Shown here: positions 1-10,930 of the stretch, piece by piece
How positions within the stretch are numbered: the first letter of the stretch is position 1
How the letters are laid out: each line of letters begins with the position of its first letter
Assembly: GCA_944472155.2 (NCBI GenBank)
Contig: OX235271.1
Location: 39,358,633-39,422,632 of the forward strand
Origin: Trichobilharzia szidati
Lineage: Eukaryota > Platyhelminthes > Trematoda > Strigeidida > Schistosomatidae
Direction of reading: 5' to 3'
DNA: 64,000 nt
Program-made: the position numbers and the translations under genes
Notes under the pieces: generated by a model
The model's input: the letters and a program-made list of their open reading frames with translations, nothing else
Database searches by the model: none
What the model was told of the DNA's origin: nothing

Positions 1-672
1 CCCTCTTAACTGCTCCCCATTAATCTTTCCTGGACTACTTAAGAACGATTTTGCTTTGCTGAGAAAGGCAGTAAAAGCTGTTAGTAGGGGAAGTGGGATG
101 TCGTTAAACCAACTGGTTAACACTATTGTGGATAGACATATAATGTCATGTAAGAAACTAGAGAATACTATATTGTCAGACCCCGAGCATCCTCTCTATA
201 CGCAGCTTTCTCCTTGCATTTCATCTGGTAGAACTAGAAACAGCTATAGGAGGCTAGATGCCAGGACTACCAAGTACAAAAACTCCACAATACCTTATCT
301 GGCACAGCTGTTATGTGATGAGAAAACTGTTAGGCATGACACGATCACCTTACTGCGGCACTCTAACAAATAATTCCCATTAGTTTTTGTTTTCCTTTCT
401 GTGTCACTATTATATTGTTGTTCACATCTGCTATTACACACTAATTTTATATTTCATATTCCTGTGGTGCATTGTTTAAAATGTGAATGCAACGCTGTTC
501 TTTTTTTAAATTTCTTTACATTTATCTATCTTTTTGTTGTTGTTACTTTGTTTTTAAAATCTTATAAAATTTATGAGGTAATTAGATGCTATATTGTAAT
601 GCACGCTGAAAATTCCATACCTGTACCACAAATACTGTTTGGAATAAAGCTGTTATTATTATTATTACAGTA
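1..672 (+). mobile_element. CR1-like LINE, 5'-truncated 3' end
   Basis: This is the 3' end of a CR1-superfamily non-LTR retrotransposon cut by the left window edge. It holds the last part of the RT ORF, a ~230-base T-rich 3' UTR, a conserved 3' terminus (GCTGAAAATTCC, then GGAATAAAGC) and a short ATT microsatellite ending near 670. The same terminus occurs at about 51265-51335, 62190-62266 and, reversed, at 36963-37025, which defines the family inside this window. Confidence 0.85.
2..373 (+). CDS. CR1-like RT, C-terminal fragment (partial)
   Basis: The frame is open from the window edge to a TAA at 371-373. Its product aligns along its whole length with the C-terminus of the larger CR1 protein ending at 51065. 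Shared blocks include SDPEHPLY, PCISSG, ARTTKYKNST and IPYLA. It is the post-RT C-terminal region of the LINE polyprotein and contains no RT catalytic motif, so by itself it is not functional. The next ATG-like start at 56 is probably not the true start, because homology continues upstream through LNCSPLIFPGLLK. Whether the full copy is intact cannot be judged from this window. Confidence 0.8.
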   Translation, partial: PLNCSPLIFPGLLKNDFALLRKAVKAVSRGSGMSLNQLVNTIVDRHIMSCKKLENTILSDPEHPLYTQLSPCISSGRTRNSYRRLDARTTKYKNSTIPYLAQLLCDEKTVRHDTITLLRHSNK

Positions 673-999
673 ATATGTGCTATTTAGATTTAAGTGTTTT
701 TGGAAAAATGATCGATTTTTAGGTAGATTTCTATATTAGGGTTAATTAAATCCTATAATTATGAAATTGTTACATTATCTCATCTCTAGATTTATCATTT
801 AATACAAGTACATGAATTCATAAGTGACTGAACCAAGGACTAACAATTTTCTGGCCAGTTGATTTTAAAATACAAATATAAAACTCCATTTACCTACGTG
901 AATTTATAATCAAGAGTATGCAGAAGATTAGATTGAAATTGTGACTGTTCACTTTTGTGAAAGTAGGTGAATGTTCTTTTTTCATTCCTTGAGTCTTGA
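673..999. other. unassigned AT-rich spacer
   Basis: I see no coding region or recognisable repeat between the CR1 tail and the degenerate SINE. Confidence 0.4.
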
Positions 1000-1190
1000 G
1001 CTGAACCTAAGTTTTGAAGCTTTGGAGTTACAGTAGAGACGGTGTCTTTCTTATGAGGTGAGGTTGATAGCCCCATGCCTCACCTTCTCTGTATTCTTGG
1101 CTTACTAACGACTAGGTGAGGTTAAGGAGTGCTCTGACCTCGAATCGAAAGGGGACCTTCCACATGGATGGCGAGCATTATAATCATAAA
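1000..1190 (-). repeat. degenerate tRNA-headed SINE with RTE-like body
   Basis: On the minus strand this resembles the better preserved SINEs at 6184-6402, 26212-26450 and 47262-47482: a tRNA-like head (remnant of GGATCGAACCC read on plus), then the GAGGT(A)AAGGAGT block, then the body with TTGATAGCCCCATGCC. It is eroded and lacks the terminal tail. Confidence 0.55.
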
Positions 1191-1921
1191 GTAGGTGAGT
1201 AGTATCAGTCATTGTATTGATATTGGTGAAACCAGCTATCTGAATGATGTTCCACTTGTTCTTATTCTTTCTTGATATATGAAGCTGTAAACAAGATTTT
1301 CATACTTAATACTTCACACTTAACTGTGTGTGTGTATGTCAATATTTGAAACGGAGTACGTTTACTGAACTGTTATCTTTTTACGAGCTCATAAAAGCTG
1401 CCATAATTGCACTTTCATGCATAAATATTTTGCTCAGTATCATCAGATAGTTTGAGACCTTCTAACAGTTAGTCGAAAGGAGTAATTATCTGAGGTAGAT
1501 CCATTCTCAGTAAGGTGGCTCTTGAAAATCAGTAATAACCGTTCAATATCCGCGAGCAGCTGACCTTCAAAAATACGCTCTAATCAGTTCTAAATTTATG
1601 TTTGAGCTGCACTAAATACTTTCTAAGTTTCAAAGAAACATTAACTCTTACTAATTTGGGAATTTATTATTTTATTTTCATTCCTCTAATTTGAAAAAGA
1701 AAGAAAATAGGTCTCTGAAATATCTAGATTGCACTGGGTACATATACGCACAGTAGTATAAAACGTTTGTGTTATTTACTTGAAAGTGACTAGCATTGGA
1801 ATCGAGAACTCACAGTTCTTTTCTTTTAGGAATCAATGCAATTACAGTTCATTAAAGATTCTTAAATAATAATAATAAAGATATAATAGCGGTTAGAATA
1901 TCAACTAAAATTAGGGAAATT
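1191..1921. other. unassigned AT-rich spacer
   Basis: No gene or classified repeat was recognised. A short AATAATAATAA run near 1866-1878 lies beside the end of the PLE copy. Confidence 0.4.
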
Positions 1922-2305
1922 TCACAAAAATTCTGGATTACTCAAACCTGGATGGCCAAGGTAATGATAATGACTGAACTTCTTTTGGATGCATAAATTA
2001 GGCTTGTTAATATGGATCACCATAGCCTCAGCAATATTTAGCAGTCGAACTCTTAAAGCAAAATTGAGATTCGTAGGTATGCGGTAAATGACCCTGAAAG
2101 CGTGATTGACGTCAATCTTGTGTTCTGTCTTTACAAGATGAGACAGAATAGCGCTGCGAATAGATTTTGTTTGTCCTTTGCTTAACCAGGCAGGGTGATG
2201 TTCGGAAATTTGACGAGAAACACGCCTAATTGTACGGCCTATGTAACTGGCTCCACAGGAGCAGTTAAATTGGTATATACACATGGAAGAGGCGAAATTA
2301 GGCAA
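1922..2305 (-). pseudogene. PLE GIY-YIG endonuclease fragment
   Basis: The sequence SMCIYQFNCSCGASYIGRT is the GIY-YIG start (I-Y...Y-I-G), preceded by the PLE-typical Cys-x-Cys. Downstream are EHHPAWLSKG, IRSAILSHLV and CIQKKF, all collinear with residues ~693-797 of the intact 805-residue PLE protein. This domain would nick the target DNA for retrotransposition. It is out of frame with the RT upstream, so the copy is dead. The C-terminus diverges (HYHYLGHPGL) from the intact copy. Confidence 0.85.
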
Positions 2306-2360
2306 TTTATCTTTTATTCCCTAACGCAGAAGAGGAGTGGTTTTAAAGATACAGCGTAAT

Positions 2361-3368
2361 TCAGCAGCAGGGAATGCTTTTTTTTACCGCGTTTCTAAGG
2401 CGCTGTGTTAGTGTCTCACTGGTGTTGTCTCCTAGGAACTGCATCTGTAAGAACGGGGCTTTTTTTGGAACTGTTGGTAACTTGGGCTGCTTTGGTTTCA
2501 GATTCATCTTCTTATCAATAAACTTTCCAGGATAACCATTCTCACTTAGCAACCGTTTGATATTGTTAAGTTCCTCGTCAAGACATTCGTCTGAGCAAAT
2601 CTCTCTTGCTCTGTGGACCAAGCACTTTATTAGATTGCGTTTGTATTTAAAGGGTACAAAGCTGAGAAAATGTGTGTACTTGCCTGTTGATGTAGGTTTT
2701 CTATAAACACTTCTTATTGTGCCATCCTCTTTTCTGGTCATAAGGACGTCTAAAAACGAAATACTAGAGTCTTTTCCTTTCTCAATAGTAAAATTTATTG
2801 CAGGATGTACCTCATCAAATTTATCCAGGATGTTCTTTGCTTCCTTTTCGTTCTTCATAATCAAAAAAGTGTCATCCATGTACCGACAATAAAATTCGAG
2901 TTCATTAATAACATCCTTCAAAGGCCCATTTTCTAGTTCCGCCAGGAAAATGTCGGCTAGAACGGGTCCTAATGGTGACCCCATTGCCACACCGTCGATT
3001 TGTCTATATAGTTCCTTATTAAATAAAAAGTGGACATTCATTGTACATTTGAAGAGAAGCTCTTTCATAAGAGACATAGGAATGCCAACATCGATGTTTC
3101 GTCTTTTGAGTTCTTCGCATTTAAAGTCTACTGTTTCCATGAGATGTACATTGGTGAATAAGGAAGATACGTCAAATGATACCATGAATTTATTATCAAC
3201 ATTTAAATCTCTTATCCTCTCAACGAATCCAAAAGTATCCTTTACACTATGTTTCACCAACTCAGTATGAAGGGGCTGTAAGAGTTCGACTAACCATTTG
3301 GCTACAGGATGGTATGGTGAATTTAGCATATCTAATACTGGTCGCACCGGCACACCATTTTTGTGCAC
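2361..3368 (-). pseudogene. PLE reverse transcriptase fragment
   Basis: The RT order is RPVLDMLNSPYHP (PLE RT1 region), SFDVSSLFTNV (motif A, catalytic Asp), GVAMGSPLGPVLADIF (motif B), YCRYMDDTFLI (motif C; YMDD instead of the YVDD of the intact copy) and FLDVLMTRKEDGT...YRKPTSTGKYTHF (thumb). The frame is open for 335 codons but starts inside RT, and it is separated from the endonuclease by a frameshift between 2305 and 2361. RT and EN would normally be one protein of about 800 residues. The product is a truncated pseudogene of a retroelement, not a host gene. The open frame to about 3393 extends homology beyond the first Met. Confidence 0.85.
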
Positions 3369-3393
3369 TTGAGGTGAGCCATATAGTCTTGGT

Positions 3394-4059
3394 GTGAAAT
3401 ATATGTATCATCAAAGAAAGAGCATTCGATTTCATTGTAGAATCATCGATTGTATTGAACTGGGGTGATGTGCATCTGGAGTTGGTGGAATTTGAAAATC
3501 ATAGGCCATTGGATTTCAATCCACTGACTATGTGATTTCGTTCCCTCAATAATTTGTTAACATGTGAAACTATCTAGTGTTTTTCAATTTTCAAAGGTTG
3601 TTCCAAATGACTGAATTTAGTGAATATATATGTGGTTTCTAACCAATCAAATCTCTACAAAAAGCAAGTAATCATTGAAAACATTGAGTTCAGCGGTTAA
3701 TTAGACTGATCTACAAACTTATCTATATCAGTTCACTTCAGTTAAGTGAGACAACAGAAGGCATTATGTTTGAATTTGCCTTTAAATGATTTAGACTGTC
3801 TAAAATGCTTCGTCTCTTTTAAAGTACCAGCTATTTGTACAGAGGCTTTGATAGCATCTTAAAACTAATTGTATGTTATTTGCTTGACGATATTTAGCAG
3901 TGGATTCCAAAATACGCGTTTTTATCTTCCTTACTAGCCATCGTCTAGATGCGCTCGCATACTTACTGAGTGACAATGTTCCCTGGTCATATGAAGGATA
4001 ACAAAGAGTAAATGTGTTTGTGCCTTATCAAACGATTTCAGATTAGGCTGTGAAATTAA
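3394..4059. other. unassigned AT-rich spacer
   Basis: No ORF with recognisable content and no classified repeat was found between the two PLE remnants. Confidence 0.4.
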
Positions 4060-4351
4060 GAACAACTTGACTGTGTACACCTTTTAACGTGGTTAAATCC
4101 CTTGCTATTCTCCGTTCTAAAGTTCATGAGTCAGGATACACTATTACACCTATGGTTGATTTTAAAATTTCGCCTACTCATGAATTATCTAAATATTTAG
4201 CCATGGTATTAAATCCCCTTAAAAGTCACTAGAAATCTAAACTAACTAATTCTTATGAACTAAAACATGGATTAGATAGTTTAAAATTAGATAATGAAGA
4301 AAAATTGGTTAGTTTTGACATTGTCAGTTTAAATACACGTATACCCAAAAT

Positions 4352-5167
4352 ATGACTGTAGAGGCAGTCAGAAACGAACTGATTTCTGACCAAGAACCCG
4401 AACTTAGGACAAAAGTGCCATTTGGAGACATGATGCTGGAAGTGCAGCTATGCCTGATTCCTGCAGTATTTAAATTCCAGGAGAAAATGTACAAACAAAC
4501 TGAGGGAGTTGCCATGGGGTCACCAATATCCCCGGTTGTGGCAGATATATTCATGGATAGGTGGGAGAAGTTAGCGATTGAAACGTTCAGCCCCACTCCA
4601 AAAGTATGGTGGAGGTATGTAGATGACACATTCACTGTACTTAGAGCACAGGATATAGACAGATTTTTCGAACACATTAACTCAAAGGTGGAGGTAATTC
4701 AATTCACTTATGAATTGGAAAGTAAGGAAGGGGGCCTTCCAATGTTAGGTAGCAGCGTAAAAAGGAAAGAAGATGGGAAGTTAAACACTAGCGTTTACAG
4801 GAAACCCACACATTCAAACAGATATTTGGATTTCCGATCATCCCATCCTATGTCAGTGAAAATAGGATTGGTGAAATGTCTAAATAATAGGGCACAAAAG
4901 CTAAGTAGTACCAAGGAAAATCTACGACAGGAAATGGGTCATATAAGAGAAGCTTTGAAACTTAATAATTACATTGATAAACTAATCAGAAAGTATGTAG
5001 GGAAATGTAAAAATAAAATAAATAATGATAGTAGCGATAGTGATAATAACAATGATAATGATAATAATAATACTGATAATAATAATAATATTAATGACGA
5101 CACCAACAATAAGGAATCTAAATCATCAGTAGTACTTCCATACAAAGAAGGAACCTCGGAAACCTGA
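4352..5167 (+). pseudogene. PLE-1B reverse transcriptase fragment with Asn/Asp-rich linker
   Basis: Residues ~45-65 carry motif B (GVAMGSPISPVVADIFM) and residues ~86-96 carry motif C (WWRYVDDTFTVL, catalytic YVDD). The thumb has SVYRKPTHSNRYLDF and KIGLVKCLNNRA. Motif A lies upstream in another frame. From about residue 222 the protein becomes an Asn/Asp-rich low-complexity stretch encoded by AAT/GAT repeats (about 5017-5115). The frame ends at 5167 in the linker where KEGTSE is shared with the related copy at 17107-17781. The product is a broken retroelement RT. Confidence 0.85.
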
Positions 5168-5312
5168 TGGAGAATTCTTAAGAAGTCAGGAATAAAAGTG
5201 GCTGGTATTCAAACCCACAAACTCATTTAGAAACAAGCTCTGTCAGTTAAAGGATCCCGCCAGTGGAGCCAGTAAAACAAAACAATTTAGTTTATCTGAA
5301 TACCTGCGTACA

Positions 5313-5765
5313 ATGATTGTCAGATCAAATACACAGGTCAAAGTGGTAGGACGGGGTCAGTCTATCAGACTGGCGGAGCATAAAAACCTAGCAAAATCTA
5401 GATTAGTTGACCCAAATAAGATAAAAAATCTAGAGAATGGTTCAGCTGTAGCACTGACTACATGCAATTACACGCACAACGACACAATGGGATGGGATAA
5501 GATGACAGTTTTAAAATGTAATGTCACAGCTGGGTGGAGGGAGAGACTAATAAGGGAAGCTTTGTTTATCGAATCAACTGAAAATACGTGTAATAGGAAT
5601 GATTCAACAATTGTTCAGCCGGACATCTGGAAAATTCTACTACCCATGCAACAAATAGGAGAGAAGAAAGTAAACTATGAAACTCAAATTTCGAAATCGT
5701 GTGATTATATTGATGATGTGATTATGAACAATAATAAATTGCGTGCGAAACGTCATGTCCAGTAA
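5313..5765 (+). pseudogene. PLE-1B GIY-YIG endonuclease remnant
   Basis: Collinear with the family 1A endonuclease at 18275-18808: LAEHKNLAKSRLVDPNKIKNLENGSA, WRERLIREALFIEST, NTCNRND and the C-terminal SCDYIDDVIMNNNK. The first GIY-YIG strand (YKIPCNDC...YIGQTSR in 1A) is destroyed just upstream by frameshifts at about 5180-5330. Catalytic competence is therefore lost. Confidence 0.75.
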
Positions 5766-5825
5766 ATAATACTGTTTCACTGTGTGATATATCTAATAAA
5801 AAAACTAATATGGAAATGCCAGTAT

Positions 5826-6183
5826 ATTAACGAATGCGTCGTTCAGAATTCGCAGACGCTCAATTCACGCAAATAGTCGTGCATAAATCTGTGACACACT
5901 TTCGAAAAGTAGGACGAAGCTAATTTCTGTACAGTACTAATATCCTTTAATCGGTAACCTAGTACCATGTCTGAGACAAAGATGTTGAAAGTTGGCAAAT
6001 GCTAGACGGGTTTTCAGGAATTCACGCTAATACATTGTTTTTAAATTATTTATTCAAAATTTAATGTTGAGGGAAAAATATTTCCAATCCAAAACTTAAA
6101 AAATCAGAGATGTACAAAAAGTGACATAAAATCTCAAATGTTAAAGAACGACCAACAATAGAGTAATTTTTTTAATCGTTAAC
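5826..6183. other. unassigned AT-rich spacer
   Basis: No supported feature was seen. Confidence 0.4.
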
Positions 6184-6402
6184 GTTCTCAGTGAGACATA
6201 AGGCTTCAGCCTACAGGATCGAAGTTTCGGTAGCAGTGGTGTTTATTATGTCTACTGGATGCAATTGCTAGTCTCATGCCCAAGCTTCCCTCTTTTCCAG
6301 ACTTATTACTGGCTTAGCAAGGTAAAGGAGTACGTCGGCCGGGGATCGAACTTCGGACCACCTGCATGGTTGACGAGTACTCTACCGCTGTGCCACTAAT
6401 GC
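6184..6402 (-). repeat. tRNA-headed SINE with RTE-derived body and tail
   Basis: Read on minus, the element starts at 6402 with a tRNA-like head (A-box-like TGGCACAGCGGTAGAG, B-box-like GTTCGATCCC). It continues with GTACTCCTTTACCTTGCTAA, the body matching the RTE 5' end, and ends at the left with a degenerate form of the RTE 3' tail. Confidence 0.7.
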
Positions 6403-7164
6403 ATAACTGTAGAGTAAACGAACACCTTTTTCCCATTCAAAAATAATTAAATTTCATTAGTTTGCATTCAGTGGATGTTAAAGCTGTTCAACAGATTAAC
6501 TATAATTCTATCGAAGATGAAAACAATCTCATCAATGCAAAGATTGACCAGAAATCGTATTCAGAGTAAAATACCTTACAGAGTGAAGTAGTTATTTGAC
6601 GCAATGAAATGAATAGCAAAATGATGTGTGTGGTTCTTTTACAATCCAAGAACAATGCAGAATTATTCGTGTATGTGAACGGAAAATTAAGCTAGTAAAT
6701 GTGATTATTCTATCAAATAATATCGCTGGTGAAACATACCATTCCTTATGGACACCTTTAGCAAAGTGAGTTCTCTACTCCTCTCAGTGTATCTTCAAAT
6801 ATTCGTGTTGTTAAGTTATCTCAGTTGAATAGTCTAACTAGGAAACTTTTATTTCCTTTCTAGAGCATATATGACAAGTGCTAACTTTAGGCGACCACCA
6901 CTGCTCATTAATGATAGACTATGAGATAAGATTCTTAAGGTTGTAGAGAGGGATTTTGACCAGCAGTCTCCACCAAGTTGGGCATGAGAACAAACACTCA
7001 CTGATGACATTGGTTGACGATGTATCTATATTATCACGGATTGACAGAAGGCTGCATTTACAGGTCAGCAAATTCAGTTGCAGTGCCAGGACGGCAACCT
7101 TTTTTCCTGCTAGCGTGAAGATCAAGGATAGGAGCCTCGGTTGAATCGTGATTGTGTATTGTTG
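6403..7164. other. unassigned AT-rich spacer
   Basis: Short open frames exist on both strands near 6919-7197, but none has a recognisable domain. No repeat was identified. Confidence 0.35.
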
Positions 7165-7255
7165 AAGAGATCTGTACAGGGACGAAGCAACTGTCAACTA
7201 CTCCCCGAAATTTTCAACAGTTCTCTAACTGAAGTCAGTTTGTGATCAAACGTGG
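7165..7255 (+). repeat. hammerhead SINE (subfamily H) 3' fragment
   Basis: The block GGGACGAAGCAACTGTC followed by TACTCCCC and GTTCTCTAACTGAAGTCAG parallels the subfamily H copy at 58740-58945 (CAGCTGTCCAGTACTC, GGTTCTCTAACTGATGTCAG). It keeps the 3' half of the hammerhead and the tail but lacks the tRNA head. Confidence 0.55.
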
Positions 7256-8544
7256 TCAAAATTCCGGGTCCCAGATATTGGTCATTGCTATAGACATTTC
7301 AGTGAGATTCCTGTTTGAAATTAACGGCAATCCAGTGGGATTACTTCTCTGTCTTTTGCTTCATAAGTATCATTTCATGAGAATTAATGCTCAGACCAGC
7401 TGAATTATTTTGACTGTTGTTCTATCTCATTTCACTGAAAACAATGCTTCACCTAATGGCTGGTAACTGTAATCTTTTTTAATACATATGTTCCCCACTG
7501 ACAATGATGCAGAAATGTCAGAAAAAGTGGATCGATGAAACTCTGTTGATTTGATGGCATACGTTCGAAGTGAAGCTATCACAACAGAGTCAACTGTCTG
7601 AAAATCAGTGGGTTGCCTAATTCTGTTTACTAATGAAAAGAAAAAAAGCAAACAAACAACAAAAACAAATAAACGAAGTATTTATAATTTCTATTCCGGT
7701 ACAAAACCCATTAGAATGTAACAAACTCAGTGTGTATGTGTTTTTGACTGAAATACAAATAAAATCACTAAATGTATTATATACTTTCCCATCTACATTT
7801 TATCTTATTATTCTCAACTATTACATAATGGAATATACAATGAGATATACCGCATAGAATGGAAGGTAGTCACACTGATTTATATGTAATTCAACATTGA
7901 AGTGACGCACATACAATTCATTCTGTCTATTCGACTAGATCAAATTCGGACTTTGTCGACTATTTTTTGAAGCAGCAGTTCAAGTAAACATTTAGAACAC
8001 AACATGTAAGCGAACAATATTGTATTCAGTTAGTTCCTTCATCAAGCTTAATTCTAATATACATAAATTTACGAATAAATACTAGTCATAAACGAATCAT
8101 GATGATTTGTCAATAGGATGATATGACTGTGCGTATAAACTGTGCAGTTAGTCATTAGTAATTCTATTAATTAACAAGGAGGAAAAACTGCAGTGATTTG
8201 TGATAACAAGAATACGGGAAAAAAGCCTGCTAGAACAGACAAATGTTAAGGTAGATGTAGTCTATAAAGGCTTAGAAAAGCAAATGGTTCGATTAAGTAA
8301 TGCTAGATTGTAAGAGAAGTAAATAAACTATGTTTTAATGAAGATGTGAAAGATTAAGGAATAATAAGAAGGATTTTAAAACTATGAGAGTAAGAGGTTG
8401 ATGGTAAAAATCGCCAGTTGATTAGGTCTTAATTGGCTAAAGGAGGGATAATTGCTGTATTGACGTTTTTCGAAAGTGATCTCAGATTCTCTGAGAAAAC
8501 TGAATCGAAAAGCACTAATGTCATCAACTGTGTGTGGATCAATG
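7256..8544. other. unassigned AT-rich spacer
   Basis: Small open frames (for example 7427-7651 minus, 7633-7857 plus) are low complexity and have no recognisable domain. Confidence 0.35.
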
Positions 8545-8712
8545 GAATTAGTTGGAAGATTTCACCATGAGTTGATGTCAGTTAGAGAACCAGTGGAAAA
8601 CCTGCAGGGAGTACAGGACAACTGTTTCCGCACCCACCACCAGGGTTCGAACCCAGGACCTTCTGGTTACAAGGTGAGCTCATAGACCATTAAGCCACTT
8701 GGACCCGATCCA
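8545..8712 (-). repeat. tRNA-headed SINE subfamily H, hammerhead deleted
   Basis: On minus it begins at about 8712 with a tRNA-like head (CCAAGTGGCTTAATGGTCTA as A-box region; GGGTTCGAACCC as a perfect B-box core), then runs into AACAGTTGTCC and the tail GGTTCTCTAACTGACATC. The hammerhead segment between head and tail is missing compared with 58740-58945. Confidence 0.75.
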
Positions 8713-8739
8713 ATGGTCCCATTCATGATATAGTACGAC

Positions 8740-8852
8740 CACTACTCGAATGATGAAGAGTCCCAAACTAGGACGAAACAGTTGTACTCTACTGCATGCA
8801 GGTTTTCCAATGGTTTTCTAACTGATGTCAATTCATGATGAAATATGTATGG
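8740..8852 (+). repeat. SINE subfamily H fragment with hammerhead
   Basis: This copy lies head to head with the minus copy at 8545-8712. It keeps the hammerhead region and tail (GTTTTCTAACTGATGTCA) but not the tRNA head. Confidence 0.7.
8750..8788 (+). ncRNA. hammerhead ribozyme remnant
   Basis: The core ATGAAGA (canonical CUGANGA with C3 changed to A), stem II AGTCC/GGAC(T) around CAAACTA, GAA, a minimal stem III AC/GT around AGTT, and A at position 17 are visible. The outer stem I does not pair well. Cleavage activity is unlikely because C3 is essential in the family. Confidence 0.55.
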
Positions 8853-9494
8853 ATGTATCATCTCTATTTATGAATGTATCACACTAAATCTCTGCCCTTA
8901 GTATTTTGTTATCATGTTTTAAAGTGAACGTTTTCGAAGTACCTGTCGTTACAGAAACGAGGCAGAAGCTATGCATATCTGCTTTCGAATCATTAATCCT
9001 AAATGTCAGAACTGTTCTACTCGGCATACTGCAAGATTATAACATTCTGAGTGAAAAACGTGACCTACTTTTGAAGAAGACTAACTTTTATTTGATTAGC
9101 TTGCATGATAACTGTCGCCATGGTCACATTTCAGTGCCGTTTCTATTTATTTATTTATTTTTATAGCATTATCATGCATATATATATTTAAAGACAAGGA
9201 ACAGTTTACGTTGCGTACTTATATATGACAAATATTTTCATGAAATATGTGAAATCGAATGATCATTAGTGTTGCGTGGTCGCAGAACTTAGATGAAAGC
9301 TGCTTGAAGTGATTTTCAGGAATGTGTCTAAATGAAGCACTTACCACCAGCTGCAGACATCAGAATTGTGCTGGCACACAAGAATGTATAATACTAGGCT
9401 ACGAAATCTACGAAAGCATTTCCTTGTTTGTTTGTTGAAAATTAGTGGCTGCCTATTGACCTATTGAATTATTCCTTATTTATTGTTAATTGTC
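8853..9494. other. unassigned AT-rich spacer
   Basis: No supported feature was seen. Confidence 0.35.
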
Positions 9495-9701
9495 GATTAT
9501 TATTGTTAATATTATCCTCTTGGGTTCCAAGTGGAACATAGAGCTTCAGCTGCACAACCTTATTCCACCTTGTTCTCTAAAGTCCTTTTTATCTGGTTCT
9601 GTAGTTGTCCATAAGTTTTTATCTCCTCCTGACACGTTCCCATTCATTTCAGCCATGGATCCAAGTCCGAACCGTAAGTCCCCATTCTGGTTCTGTTATT
9701 A
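9495..9701 (-). mobile_element. RTE LINE 3' end (copy 1 of a stack of 3)
   Basis: On plus it reads TTGGGTTCCAAGTGGAACATAG, the reverse of the RTE 3' terminus (CTATGTTCCACTAGGAACCC). It extends only about 200 bases before the next RTE tail begins. Confidence 0.65.
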
Positions 9702-10224
9702 TTATTATTGTTCCTAGTAGGACATAGGGCTTCAACTACACATCTTCACTTTGTTCTGTTTTCTGCTGTCCTATTCAGCTAGATCCACCGTTGATCAAAC
9801 TCTCTCGTTTCTTCCTCACACAATCTCCTCTTCACCCTAGGATGATCCACTCGTCGCTTTCTATCGGGATTCCACTCGAGCAATGGCCTGGCATGCGATG
9901 TCATTCGGCGGCTACCTCAATGTATGCCAGATCCATCTCCATTTTATCCTACATATTTGTTGAGTGATCGGCTGTTGGTCGGTTTGTTCGCAGTTAGAGT
10001 TTCTTGTCACTAATTCTTTCTGGTTGGGCGTTCGATCTTTACTATGGAGCTGGCGAAGGCAGCTGTTGATAAAAGTCCGCATTGTCCTGTTGGAAATCCT
10101 TTTCGTAACACGCTGGCCAAGTTTCTGACCCTTTTCGAAGCCCTGACTGACTTTACATTGGTGTTGAGAATCCAAACCATGTTCCTTAGGCTGAGTGCAG
10201 AGGATTTCCAAATTAGTTTCAGGT
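9702..10224 (-). mobile_element. RTE LINE 3' end (copy 2 of a stack of 3)
   Basis: Begins at TTATTATTATTATTGTTCC (reverse of the AAT tail) and runs through the reverse of the RTE 3' terminus and C-terminal coding region (ATCCATCTCCATTTT, GCTGTTGATAAAAG, ATTTCCAAATTAGTTTCAGG). It is heavily mutated and 5'-truncated exactly where copy 3 starts. Confidence 0.75.
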
Positions 10225-10930
10225 TATTATTATTTCCTTTAATTCCTAGAGGAACATAGGGATTCAGCCGTGCGTCTCCATTGCATTCGGTTCTCTGCTA
10301 GAGTTTTCACCTGGCTCCACGTCTGCCCACACATTTTCATCTCCTCTTCACATCACCTCCTCCAAGCCACCCTTCCACTGAAGACCGACTCGCCGCTTCC
10401 CATTCGGTCGGGTTCCACTCGAGCAATGGCTTGTCTAGTGATGTCACTTGATGGTTTCCTCAGAGTATGGCCAGCCAATCCATCTCCATTTCTTCCTGCC
10501 TATTTGTTTCACAATCGGTTCCTGGTTGGTCCGCTCCCAGAGATCTTTGTTGTTGATCTTTTCTGGCCGGCCTTCTGATCTTGAGTAGTACTGAGCGAAG
10601 ACAACTGTTGATGAAGGTTTGTAGTTTGTTTGAGGTGCTCTTTATGATGCGCCAAGCCTCTGATCCGTATGTTAAGTAGCACTGACTGACTTCACATTGG
10701 AGTTGAAAATCCGGATCTTATTTTTGATGCTGATTGCTGTTGACCTCCACACAGACTTGAGAGTAGTGAAAGCTTGTCTTGCTTTCCCGATTCTTGCTTT
10801 GACATCTCCATCCGTTCCGTGTGCCTGTAGTTGAAACGATGCTTCCTAGCCGGATAAGTGAAAGAGGTAACTTCTGTTAATTCTCTTCCGTTGATGGTGA
10901 TGATTAGTTCTAGTTGTCTCTAAATCCTAG
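10225..10930 (-). mobile_element. RTE LINE 3' end, subfamily B (copy 3 of a stack of 3)
   Basis: Starts with the reversed AAT tail at about 10225 and TTTAATTCCTAGAGGAACAT, the subfamily B terminus also present at 14985 and 20040. It continues through the C-terminal coding region to GTTGATGGTGATGATTAG near 10908, equivalent to the INGRDL region of the full-length copy. No open frame is intact. Confidence 0.75.

Larger units (their letters stand above)
1922..3393 (-). mobile_element. Penelope-like element (family 2), 5'-truncated
   Basis: This is a minus-strand PLE remnant: RT palm and thumb followed by a GIY-YIG endonuclease. It belongs with the intact PLE at 33460-36630. The 5' boundary is near 3393, where PRLYGSPQVHK-like sequence begins, so the N-terminal ~320 residues are missing. 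The 3' UTR and pseudo-LTR are not recognisable left of 1922. Confidence 0.85.
4060..5825 (+). mobile_element. Penelope-like element (family 1B), degenerate
   Basis: Plus-strand PLE with RT and GIY-YIG parts and several stops or frameshifts. Before the longest open frame, 4150-4330 already translates to RT fingers and motif A (VSFDIVSLNT). Its 3' end (TGTTTCACTGTGTGATATATC) matches the ends of the family 1B copies at 55340-55976 (plus) and 51802-52400 (minus). Confidence 0.8.

Noticed and set aside
2950..3270. Antisense open frames over PLE and RTE genes (also about 4324-4677, 17888-18232, 27923-28205, 61464-61733)
   Set aside because: They mirror the coding constraint of the RT/EN frames on the other strand and have no motifs of their own.
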